This document shows, in pieces, positions 12,373-22,865 of a DNA stretch of 64,000 nucleotides (its first letter is position 1; every line of letters starts with the position of its first letter). Under the pieces are notes generated by a model that ran no database searches, was not told the origin of the DNA, and saw only the letters and a program-made list of their open reading frames with translations. The stretch is from Heterodera schachtii (Eukaryota > Nematoda > Chromadorea > Rhabditida > Heteroderidae): positions 10,200 through 74,199 of the forward strand of contig SIJG01000100.1 of assembly GCA_023374025.1 (NCBI GenBank), given 5' to 3'. A program made the position numbers and the translations under genes.

Positions 12373-13048
12373 GACCCTCGTACAGACAAAAGAAGGGAGC
12401 ATGGGGTCAATGCTGATTTGTCAGCAATAATTGCGCAAGGGGCGGAGTCAACGCTGATTGGTTACACACCCATCATTAGAGATGGGACAAATAATTATTT
12501 AAATTTTTTTGCTTCTATGCATTGAAGAAAGGAACTGAAAACGACTTTCTGTGTTGAATTTTTTCATTTGAATATCAGTATTGGTCAAACAAAAAATATT
12601 TTCTGGGGTTTATGGAAAAAATATTTATTTCAATATTTTGTAAATATTTTAGCATTTTGCGAATTGTCCATGTAAATTTACTAATTCTTTAACACAAATG
12701 CAATTAAATTGATTTTTTTTTGACGCGGTCAGATTTTTGGTAATTTACCCAAAATTCCTTACCAAACTAAAATCAAATATGATTAGTAAAGATACTATTT
12801 TTAGATATTTTTATGGTTGTTAAGCTACTTTTCGAGTTTTTCTGCATTTTTTCGTAAATATATTTTTTTTAATATTTGTCCATTCCTACAAATAATGTAA
12901 ATACAAATCAGAAAAATAAAACAAAACAATTTTCTCTCTGATCGAGAATGAGGAAATTTGTTGTAAAAAAAACAAAAAAAAACATTTTATGAAAATGCCA
13001 AAATCAATTTGATTAGATTCTATGAAAATGCCAAAAAAATCAATTTAG

Positions 13049-14954
13049 TCAAAGCCCGGCCAATGCTCGGACAGACAAAGCGCACAAAAATTCTTTGCTG
13101 ATAACAGGCAGAAACTGTTCATGGTTGGCATTGAAAAAGGCACGCAATTTGTTGACATCCAAATGCAAAAAATAATTCTAAAAGTGGGAAATAATTGAAA
13201 AATCATTAAAAATTATTTTAAAAATTTAAATTTTTAAATAATAATCACTTTCAAATTGTCGAATCCGTAGCGCTCAATCAGAAGGAATCGGTCGATCAGT
13301 GGAATTTCCACGCAATTGACCAGATGCGTTTCACAACGCGACTTCAACGCGATCACCTCAAAGCGGAGCAATTTGTGTCCCAATTACAACCAAGGGCCAA
13401 AAATAAATAAATCTCAAGGATTTTTGGTCTTTTTTTTAATTAAAAATATGCCAAATTTTCTTTTTTTAGGATATTTGCAAGGGCACCCACCTGGAAGTAG
13501 TCGGCCAATTTGAGCAGCATCAGCACATTTTTGGCTAAAAATCGGAATCATATTAAAAAAATTCCATGAATTGGTCCATGTCCACGCCCAATTCGTCCAA
13601 AGTGATCATTCGCTGCTGCTTCTCCTTCATCTCCACGCTGAGCATGCGACTGATCACCGGGGAAACGGACGACAGCCAATGGGCGGACACAGCGATCTGA
13701 TCAGAATGAATTAATTAACAGTGACCCAAACAAATTTAGCATATTGATATCAGTATTCTTGTCAAGTTTAAGCTCAAGATCTGGTTGAATTTTATCATTG
13801 ATCTGATCAATGTGATCAGTGAAACGGTCGTAATCTCTTGGCAGAAACTGATCAGAATATAAGGCGACATTGATCAAAATTTTGGGTATATGATCTGTTT
13901 AAATTAGGAATGACGAAAGGAACTTAACTCTTTCTTGATTTATTGTAATTTAAAAATAATTTTTTATGATTTTTTATTTAAATTTAAAAAAGCGATTGCT
14001 CTTCTTCAGTTTCACCTGTTTGTCACCAATTTTCACAATCAAATCGTCGTCCGGTAAGCTGTTGAAAGAAGCCGAGAATGCACTTAATCCGCGGGGAACA
14101 ATAATATGTTAAGTGATCGGAGGAGCAGCATTCTCAACTCCTACCGAGATCAGGCTTAGAATTTTGTGGACTTTTTTAAAGACCAATCCATCGGATTTTT
14201 TTTTTTGCAAAATCCCAAAGGCAAGGTTGAAAATTAGAATCCGAATCCCAAAAACCATAACTTTTGACCATAATTGTAGCATATTACTTTTCATCGGATT
14301 TTTTCTCCCGCTTTTTGAGAATTCGGATAATAAATGAAGGAGAAGCATATGCACAACAGCCGTAGCCAAGATGCCTGCCCTTTTTGAGTGTATTGGTCTA
14401 AGATAATTTATTAGTTAAATTATTTTAAAGTTTGATCATTTCTTTTAATTTCTTACATCATTGATCTTTTGTGCCCCATTTTGGTCCCAATTCCAATAGA
14501 CAATTTGTGCCAACGGCGTCGCTGGCGCATTCGGCGGCTTGGAAGAAACATTGCCAATGTCCTTGATTTGAAATATATCCCAGCTTGTCGTAAATTGACT
14601 AAATTGTGTAAGAAATAGAAAACCTATTTCTGCCTTTTAACACCAATTTTCACAATTTTCGAAAAAATTTATTAAGAAAAAGATAAAAAAAATTCAAATT
14701 CTTTCCCGGCGGTACCTACTGCCGAACATAAAAATATCTAAACTTGGCACTTTTTAGCACATATTTAGGCAAGCTATTTTTCGATTTTAAGCATCTAAAA
14801 ATCCTTTTTAATAATTTATTTCAAAAATTGAATTTACAGTGCAGCAAATTGGGTCACATCACTAAATGAACAGTTGCAGTTGCCACAGCTTGGGCCAGAA
14901 AATCCATTGATCGCTTTTTTCGTCAACAACAATAAATTCGTCAAAGATTTCCAT
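13049..14954 (-). pseudogene. BTB/POZ protein, array copy 5 (frameshift and truncated BTB exon)
   Basis: The start (14954) and most exon equivalents are present, including the shared BTB core VSAHWLSSVSPVISRML and a terminal exon LDVNKLRAFFNANHEQF...LCALSVRALAGL with TGA at 13049-13051. There are two lesions. In exon 1 the A-run of the VVDEKA codons has six A where the other copies have five, shifting the frame near 14920. The BTB exon loses its 3' part: after DQFMEF the sequence jumps to intron-like DNA at about 13545-13565, removing the EAITYL...PFMPN segment and its donor. The homopolymer change could be an assembly error; the deletion is harder to dismiss. This is most likely a pseudogene. 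Confidence 0.7.
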
Positions 14955-15166
14955 TAATTATGTGCTTTTATTTAAAAAAAATTTTTATTTTCATAATAGA
15001 TAAAAATTTTGGCAAAAAAAACAATACAAATTTTCAAGAAAATTTGGCAATCAAAAATGAGAAAAAAAAAACCTTAAAAATAAGGAAAACATATTTGAAA
15101 AGATGCAAATGCAACATCATGATCAATATTTTTAAGGTCAGAGAAATCGATGTTTATTCAAATGAA

Positions 15167-15174
15167 TTGTTTAC
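15167..15174 (-). promoter_or_regulatory. TTGTTTAC element upstream of BTB copy 5
   Basis: Exact octamer 213 nt before the copy 5 start. It is retained although the copy is broken, which fits a recent loss of function. Confidence 0.4.
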
Positions 15175-15617
15175 ATATGAAAAGAACAAAAAATGTGAGG
15201 AAAAATAGAAAATAAAAAGCGTTAATTTCTTAATTAACTCATAACTTAAACAATTATCAAGTTTATTCATGCCATCATTAATTGTTTTCATAATGGAAAA
15301 AGCCGTGACTAATTGATCCCACTAATGGACTGATCACTTGCAATCTCTGCTTCCTATCACCAGTCACTCACTCATCAAAGCTAAAATTAGGTAGCACCAA
15401 AATTTGAGAAAAAATGTCATTAATTACCACTTTTAATATAATAAAGTTTTTTTTTCTAATTTAAAAGCAAAAATATTCTCAAATGTTTGATAAAACCTTA
15501 CTTGATAAATTCATTATAGCAAAAAGCTTTAATCAAAATCAGAAAAATAATAATTCTCAAATGAGGAAAATTTGTAAAAAAAAAAAGACATTTTATAAAG
15601 TGCCAAAATCAATTTGA

Positions 15618-18600
15618 TCAAAGCCCGATCATTGCGCGGACAGACAAAGCGTACAAAAATTCTTTGCTGATACCAGGCAAAAACTGTCCATGGTTCGCCT
15701 TGTAAAAGGCGCGCAATTTGATGAAATCCAAATGCATAAAATAATTCTAAAGAAGGGATAAACAATTAAAATTCAAAAATATTTTAAAAATAATTACTTT
15801 CAAATTGTCGAGTCCGTAGCGATCAATCAAATGGAAACGGTCGATCAGAGGAATTTCCACGCAATTGATCAGATGCGTTTCACAACGCCACTTCAACGCG
15901 TCCACCTGAAAACAAAGCAGCACTTTTATTAGAAACAGCAAATTCATTAGCAATTTTTTTCTCCATTAGCCTTAAAATTAAAAAAAAAATTTTTTGTTGG
16001 GTTATACAAAATGTCGCTCCCTTCCGACAAATTTTTTTTTTTTTTGAAAAAAAAAAAATCTATTTTGACATGTTTTGCGTTTTGCACATTCATCTCCAAA
16101 ATTTATACTTTTTGATTTAAAAAAATTATGTATCTCAATATTTATTTAATATTAGAGATTTTTATAAAAATAAATAATAATTAAATTAAAATGATCAGAC
16201 AGGAAAAAAGAGGACCCACCTGGAAATAGTCGGCCAATTTGAGAAGCATCAGCACATTTTTGGCTAAATTGGGAATTTGTTTTCAAAAATTAAAGCATAT
16301 TTTCAATCCCATAAAAATAGGCAATTAAATTTCATAGGAGTAAACTTGATTAAATACAGTATCAATTCATTACGGTTGGGCTCCGTTTCAAAAATAAAAA
16401 TATTTAGCCTTAAAAACACGAGAAAAAATATTTCAGGGGATATGGTAGAATAAATACAGTATCAATGAATTACGGTTGGGTAGAAAAGGTCCGTTCAGAT
16501 AAGTGATGGCCTCCAAAAACTCGATGAATTGGTCCATGTCCACGCCCAATTCGTCCAAAGTGATCATTCGCTGCTGCTTCTCTCTCATCTCCACGCTGAG
16601 CATGCGACTGATCACCGGGGAAACGGACGACAGCCAATGGGCGGACACAGCGATCTGATCATAAAATTGATCAATACCAAGAATTATAGTGATCTAAGCC
16701 AAATTTCCAGTGATCTGATTAAGATTATCAGTGATCTGATCAATGATTTCACCAAAATTTGTCAGTGATCTTACTAAGATTGCCAGTGTTACAACCAAGG
16801 TTTAAAAGTGATCCGGCCTAATTTACAGTAATCTGGTCAATTTTAGGCAAGATCTGAGCAAACTTATCAACGAATCAAATTTTATCGCTGATAGATCATG
16901 AATTATCAGTGATCTACCAAATTTTATCTGAATGACATTTCACCTGTTTGTCACCAATTTTCACTGTCAATTTGTCGTGATCAGTTGAGCTGGTGTAAGG
17001 CGCCGTGAACGGACTTAATGGGAAAACAATAAAAAGTTTAGAGATCGCGGAGGAGCAATTAACTCCGAAATAAGTCTGTCCGAATTTGGATTTAGGATTA
17101 GAATTAGATCAAAAATATAAGTTAGATCTGAATATTCTCCTCCCAAAAACCCATTTTTCTTTTTACCATTTCAAATTAATTGTGTATTTTCTAAAAATAA
17201 TAAATTTAATTGGCTCTAATGAATTATGGACAAACGAAAAAATTACGATTAAATACTAGAGACCGGAAATTTCAAATTTGCGGATCCTGTTGCAGGATTG
17301 CAATTCAAAATTTTTTGCCGGACCGGATCCGGCCGGATTAATCCTGCAAATCCTGCAATCCTGCAAATCCTGCATTTAAAATTTGCAGGATCCCGCGCAG
17401 GATTGCGGATTTTTGGAAATTTTGAAAAAATTTCAATTAAATTTCCAAAAAAGATAAAATACCTGACATTTTGAAAAATAAATTTTTAGGGACTGGCGGG
17501 ATGCATTAAAAGATGTGACAAAGATTTTTTCGAATGGGTCAGACGGTTAAAAAAGATCGGGAATAAAATCTGTTAATGGTCGATAAATTTGACTATTTTT
17601 TGCTTTTCAAAAATGCTTTTTTTCGGCGCAATTTTTTCAAAAACTAAGAACAAAGGGGTCCGGCTGTGCCGATAGGCGCCGTCTGAAAATTTTTTTGGAA
17701 AATTTTGTCAATTTCTTAACTGATTTTGTCCAAAAATGACCAAATGTCGCACTTTTTGACTCACTTCTACAGGATTATAAGTAAAAGCCGGTCCGGCGGT
17801 GCCGATGGCGTCGCCGGGAAATTTTTTTTTTGCAAATTCTAGGTAAAATTGAGATGAAAATTGGGTCTAATTTGATTGAATTTATTATAAATTTATTCAA
17901 AAATTTTGGCATTCTGTTCTTCAAAATTTACAAAAAATCAATGAAATCCTGCCGGATCCTGCACAAAAATCAAATTTGCGGATCCTGTTGCAGGATTGGA
18001 ATTCAAAATCTTTTGCCGGACCGGATCCGGCCGGATTAATCCTGCAAATCCTGCATTTTCCAAAAAATGCAGGATTGCGGATTGGGATCCTGCAAAATCC
18101 TGCGCAGGATCCGGTCCTGCTCCGGTCTCTATTAAATACTAATTGACCAAAATGTAAACATTACTTTTCATCGGACTTTGTCTCCCTTTTTTTGAGAATT
18201 CGGATAATAAATGATGTAGCATCGGAACCGAAGTTCCAATCAATTCCACTGCCCTTGTTGAGAATACAGGTCTAAAAAAATTTATTAATAAATTTTTAAA
18301 TTTAATCTATTTTTTAAATTTTTTACATCAATGATCCGTTGTGCCCCATTTTCGTCCCATTTCCAATGGACAATTTGTGCCAATGGCTCCTCCTCATTCG
18401 GCGGATTGGAAGAAGAAGCATTGCCAATGTCCGTGACTCTCAATGTGTGCATATCGACAAGCATAAATTGACTAAATGTTTAAGAGGATTAAAAATGATC
18501 AAAAAATAAGGGTTATGAGTAGAGAGAGAATCGACCTGGACCTGCAGGTATTTTTTGCAACCTGGATTTTTCTGGATTTTTGTCCAGGAAATCCAGGACC

Positions 18601-18907
18601 AGCAGGTCTATTTAGAAATCCAGGTCCAGGCTCTTTCAAAATGTCGAGCTCTAGTTAAGATAGAAGCATAAGAACAGCTAGAAAACCCTAATGGGTGGGG
18701 GGGGGGGGGGGGTTGGCACGTACTTTTAGCACTTATTTTCACAATATTTAAAAATTCTACAAAAAATTACAGTGCAGCAAATTGGGACACATCACGAAAT
18801 GAACAGTTGGAGTGGTAAGTGCTTCTTCCTAAAGTAGTAATTACTACCGTGTAGAATTCATTGATCGCCTTTTCGTCAACAACAATAAATTCGTCAAAGA
18901 TTTCCAT
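15618..18907 (-). CDS. BTB/POZ domain protein, array copy 6 (hAT element in intron 3)
   Basis: Exon 1 (start 18907) reads MEIFDEFIVVDEKAINEF, then a copy-specific insert YTVVITTLGRSTYHSNC, then SFRDVSQFAA. Exon 2 (about 18325-18470) carries VRDIGNASSSNPPNEEEPLA and IVHWKWDENGAQRI. Exon 3 (about 18165-18275) carries IRILKKR. Between exons 3 and 4 the intron holds an 875-bp transposon (17257-18131). Downstream are DQLTVKIGDKQ (about 16945-17010), the BTB exon (about 16480-16655), NVLMLLKLADYFQ, CVEIPLIDRFHLIDRYGLDN, and a terminal exon LDFIKLRAFYKANHGQF...SVRAMIGL with TGA at 15618-15620. No stop or shift was seen. The intron before the BTB exon is a long run of diverged GTGATCTGATCA units. Expression past the inserted element is not assured. 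Confidence 0.65.
16655..16935. repeat. Diverged GTGATCTGATCAAG repeat array in intron 4 of BTB copy 6
   Basis: About ten degenerate units of roughly 20-25 nt (cagtgatctgatcaagatta and variants). Shorter versions occur at the same intron position in copies 2, 3, 4, 5 and 7, for example 3420-3470, 6225-6360 and 21450-21560. The array is therefore ancestral to the gene family and longest here. Confidence 0.6.
17257..18131. mobile_element. Non-autonomous hAT-type element, 875 bp, TSD TTAAATAC
   Basis: The left end TAGAGACCGGA and right end TCCGGTCTCTA are perfect 11-bp inverted termini. They are flanked by identical 8-bp repeats TTAAATAC (17249-17256 and 18132-18139). An 8-bp duplication is diagnostic of the hAT superfamily. 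The ends are extended by subterminal blocks rich in GGATCC, CCGGATCCGG and repeated 'aatcctgcaa', arranged as mirror copies at both sides. The element encodes no transposase and contains two dispersed GC-palindromes (17659 and 17792). It sits within an intron of BTB copy 6. Confidence 0.9.
18520..18653. mobile_element. 134-bp hAT-like micro-element
   Basis: Left end TAGAGAGAGAATCGACC, right end inverted TAGAGCTCGAC. The interior is made of CCTGGA / TCCAGG repeats like 4703-4781. The flanks GTTATGAG and GTTAAGAT match at 6 of 8 positions, as expected for an aged 8-bp duplication. It lies just upstream of exon 2 of BTB copy 6 (minus strand), in intron 1. Confidence 0.5.
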
Positions 18908-20103
18908 TGAATGGGTTTTTTTTAATTTATTCCTGTTGAAAAAGTCAAAAATATTTTAATTATTCTTTTGAAATGACATAGATTTTTAGCGAATTGTTCA
19001 AAAATTGTCAAAATTGAATTTTAATGAATTCAAATTTCCTTTTTTTCGGATAAGGGAACCACCGGGGACTTTGCTTTCTGAAAAAATTAATTACAAACTT
19101 TTAAATGACAATAACTTTTTTTATACTTCAGTAAAAAAATTTTTGTTCGGAAATTTTTAAAAAAATAAAAATATAATAAAAAAAATTTTCTAAATATTTT
19201 AATAGGCTAAATTTTTAATTCTTAACAAGTAAAAGGTGATTTCAAAAATGTTTTTGGTTATTTGAATATTTTGCTTGAAAAATTATTCAATGATTTTATC
19301 AAAATCTTTTTCTTTATATTAGGTATTTTGCATTATTTTAGAACATTTTTGGGAAAAGGAGTGACTATTTACACGTTTTTTACGGCGCGCTTTTTTCAAA
19401 AACTTTTTGGGACATGGAGGAGGGTCCGGCGGTGCCGATAGGCGCCGCCGGGAAATTTTTCTAATTTTAATGCGATTTTTTAACAGAAATTGTACAAAAA
19501 TTACTAATTTTTTGAAGAAAAAAAAATTTTAAAAAAATTTCCGAAAATTTCCGAATTTTCATCAAAAATTTCGGAAATCGGAATTCCGTGCCATCCCTGG
19601 TACATACTACTTATGTGTTCACATTTGTAAAGAACAAAGAAGCAAGTGCGTAATCAGACCCTTGGCTTCGGGGGGGGGGGGGGCTGAAGTCAAAAGATCG
19701 ATTTTTAGGGGTGTATTTTGTTAATTTGTTGTTTATTTAGCAGCATGAATGAATGTGTTTACAAGTGTAAAGAATAGAGAGTATTTGTCAACAAAATTCA
19801 AAAAAAAATCGATACCTAAAAATATCGAAAAACAAAAAATTCCATTTACAAAGATGTGAAGAGGAAATTTAAGTACTTATTGTAAATAAAAATTTCATAA
19901 AAGGCTTGAATATTTACAAAAATTATTGGATTTAAAAAATATATTTTTTGATAATTATTCACTCGAAGATGGAAAATGTGAAAGATTTATCAGTTTATCA
20001 CTTTTTAAATCAGCACTTATACACATATATTTATTTGTACACACAAAAAGAGAGATAATAAAATGTTTTTTTTTTAATTTTCAAATTTAAATTTCTTGGC
20101 ATT
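18908..20103. other. Upstream region of BTB copy 6
   Basis: A forkhead-type GTGTTTAC lies at 19755-19762, 848 nt from the start. About 0.6 kb of inserted repeat DNA separates it from the gene: a GC-palindrome at 19425-19452 and an end-like motif ttccgtgccatccctg at about 19585-19600 that matches the micro-element at 59254-59319. A G-run of about 14 nt lies at 19670. No gene seen. Confidence 0.45.
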
Positions 20104-20529
20104 TTGTCTCTCTCTCATAATAAGGCCGAATGGCATGACATTGAGGTACTTTTGCGGGACAACAGTCGCCACTTATTCTGCTGCTGCTGTTGCACATTTT
20201 GGGGTTGGCGCCGCGCCGGCTTTTGGCGCGGCGACCGGCGCATGGACAGCGACGGCAGCGCCTGCGGCCTCTGCTGGCGCGCCGTTGTCGCCGTAGCGGT
20301 CGCTGCGCCGGGCGTTGGCGACTGGCGATAGAAGCCGCCGGCGGCGGACGGTGAGCGTTGGGCGGTGCTGAAGCCGCTGGCGCTGACGCCGGCGACCGAT
20401 GGCGCGGCGCCGCCACCGCAGCCGCCGCCCATCGTCGACCAATTTTCCATCGACTTTTTGAGTAGGCGGCGCCCGCGTCGCCCAGGCGGCAGGCGCGCCG
20501 GAATTCCTTGGTCTCACTTGATAAACTCA
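20104..20529 (-). other. GC-rich coding-like block of unknown origin
   Basis: About 400 nt of very GC-rich DNA (Gly/Ala/Arg/Pro codons in all minus-strand frames) sits in a region of roughly 30% GC, between the spacer and BTB copy 7. One minus-strand frame starts MENWSTMGGGCGGGAAP and runs for 111 residues through a Gln run; overlapping frames are also open. Its edge at 20515-20530 joins a minus-strand ATGAGTTTATCAAGTGAG motif that recurs as ATGAATTTATCAAGTAAG downstream of other BTB copies (about 5215, 15500). The frames cannot be told apart by eye. It may be a captured piece of a GC-rich exon or a repeat; I do not recognise the protein. Confidence 0.35.
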
Positions 20530-20608
20530 TTATAACAAAGTTTTTTAATACAGTTCAAAAAAAATTAACAATTTTCTGATCGACAATAAGGAAATTTGTA
20601 AAAAACAT

Positions 20609-21992
20609 TTTATGAAAATGCCAAATAAATTTGATCAAAGCCCGGCCATTCCTCGGACAGACAAACGCACAAAAATTCTTTGCTGATTAGAGGCAGAAAT
20701 TGTTCATGGTTTGCATTGAAAAAGGCACGGAATTTGTCAATATTCAAATGCAAAAAATAATTCTAAAATTGGAAATTAAATGTAAATTTAAATTATTTGA
20801 AAAATAATCACTTTCAAATTGTCGAGTCCAAAGCGTTCAATCAAAAGGAAACGGTCGATCAGAGGAATTTCAACGCAATTGATCAGATGCGTTTCGCAAC
20901 GCGACTTCAATGCGTACACCTGAAAACAAAGCAGCACTTTTATTAGAAAAAACAAATTCATTAGCAAATTTTGGGTGATTTAATGGCCATTAATTTCTCC
21001 ATTAACCTGCATATTTAAAAAAATTACATACTATAAAATTAAAACAATTGGACATTTTTGTTTAAAAAATTTTACAGGCTAAAGAGAGAAAATTTAGACA
21101 TTAAATGAGGATTTGAGAAGTTGAGAAGTGGTCAAGGCACCCACCTGGAAGTAGTCGGCCAATTTGAGAAGCATCAGCACATTTGTGGCTAAAAATTGGA
21201 ATTTTAAAATCATATTTTCACCCCTCCGGGGGTATAGTAGAATAAATACAGTATCAAGAATTACGGTTGGGCAAAAAAGGTCCGTTCAGATAAGTGATGG
21301 CTTCCAAAAACTCCATGAATTGGTCCATGTCCACGCCCAATTCGTCCAAAGTGATCATTCGCTGCTGCTTCTCCTTCATCTCCACGCTGAGCATGCGACT
21401 GATCACCGGGGAAACGGACGACAGCCAATGGGCAGACACAGCGATCTGATCAGCAAAATTAATTATCAGAGTGATCTGACCAAGATTTATTAGTGATTTA
21501 AACAAGATTTATAAGTGACCCGAACAATGTCAGTGATCTGATTAAATTTATCATACTGACCAAAGTAATCAGTGAAATGGTCATAATCTCTTTGCAAAAA
21601 GTGATCAAACATTGTGGGCATATGTATATGATCTTTTCACCTGTTTGTCACCAATTTTCACCGTTAAATCGTCGTCAGTTGAGCTGTTGGAAGGCGCCGG
21701 GAACGGACTTAATGGGAGAACAATAAATGTTTAATGACTGAAGAAATAGCATTCTCAACTTCGACCGGGATCAGGATTAGAATTTTTGGGCTTTTTTAAA
21801 AGAAAATCCATCGGATTTTTTTTTTTGGAAAATCCAAAAAGGTAATGCCGAAAATTAGGGTCCGAACCCAAAAATCTTAATTTTTGATGAAAATTGAAAT
21901 GTTGTTACTTTTCATCAGAATTCTTCTCCCGCTTTTTGAGAATTCGAATAACAAATGAATGAAGATGACCTTTGGAAGCAAATAGCAAAATT
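20609..21992 (-). CDS. BTB/POZ domain protein, array copy 7 (partial, enters gap; shifted C-terminus)
   Basis: Visible exons are FVIRILKKREKNSDEK (to about 21965, cut by the N-gap), DDLTVKIGDKQ (about 21650-21720), the BTB exon VSAHWLSSVSPVISRML...DQFMEFLEAI (about 21265-21450), NVLMLLKLADYFQ, CVEIPLIDRFLLIERFGLDN, and the terminal exon LNIDKFRAFFNANHEQFLPL. In the last exon one base is missing relative to other copies after FL (cgtttgtctg for cgctttgtctg). The usual SVRLSEQ-type ending is replaced by a frame that runs CVCLSEEWPGFDQIYLAF to TAA at 20609. Exons 1-2 would lie in the gap. It is functional or slightly damaged; this cannot be decided here. Confidence 0.6.
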
Positions 21993-22865
21993 NNNNNNNN
22001 NNNNNNNNNNNNNNNNNNNNNNNNNNNNNNNNNNNNNNNNNNNNNNNNNNNNNNNNNNNNNNNNNNNNNNNNNNNNNNNNNNNNNNNNNNNNNNNNNNNN
22101 NNNNNNNNNNNNNNNNNNNNNNNNNNNNNNNNNNNNNNNNNNNNNNNNNNNNNNNNNNNNNNNNNNNNNNNNNNNNNNNNNNNNNNNNNNNNNNNNNNNN
22201 NNNNNNNNNNNNNNNNNNNNNNNNNNNNNNNNNNNNNNNNNNNNNNNNNNNNNNNNNNNNNNNNNNNNNNNNNNNNNNNNNNNNNNNNNNNNNNNNNNNN
22301 NNNNNNNNNNNNNNNNNNNNNNNNNNNNNNNNNNNNNNNNNNNNNNNNNNNNNNNNNNNNNNNNNNNNNNNNNNNNNNNNNNNNNNNNNNNNNNNNNNNN
22401 NNNNNNNNNNNNNNNNNNNNNNNNNNNNNNNNNNNNNNNNNNNNNNNNNNNNNNNNNNNNNNNNNNNNNNNNNNNNNNNNNNNNNNNNNNNNNNNNNNNN
22501 NNNNNNNNNNNNNNNNNNNNNNNNNNNNNNNNNNNNNNNNNNNNNNNNNNNNNNNNNNNNNNNNNNNNNNNNNNNNNNNNNNNNNNNNNNNNNNNNNNNN
22601 NNNNNNNNNNNNNNNNNNNNNNNNNNNNNNNNNNNNNNNNNNNNNNNNNNNNNNNNNNNNNNNNNNNNNNNNNNNNNNNNNNNNNNNNNNNNNNNNNNNN
22701 NNNNNNNNNNNNNNNNNNNNNNNNNNNNNNNNNNNNNNNNNNNNNNNNNNNNNNNNNNNNNNNNNNNNNNNNNNNNNNNNNNNNNNNNNNNNNNNNNNNN
22801 NNNNNNNNNNNNNNNNNNNNNNNNNNNNNNNNNNNNNNNNNNNNNNNNNNNNNNNNNNNNNNNNN
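21993..22865. other. Assembly gap (N)
   Basis: 873 unknown bases. The 5' exons of BTB copy 7 and the 3' exons of coiled-coil gene C should fall here. Confidence 0.99.

Noticed and set aside
12088..12402. 80- and 104-codon minus-strand frames
   Set aside because: They lie across the fold-back element and reflect its GC content; no homology recognised.
20087..20530. Plus-strand frames over the GC-rich block read as Ala-rich proteins
   Set aside because: All frames are open because of composition; no splice context or conserved motif favours any one of them.
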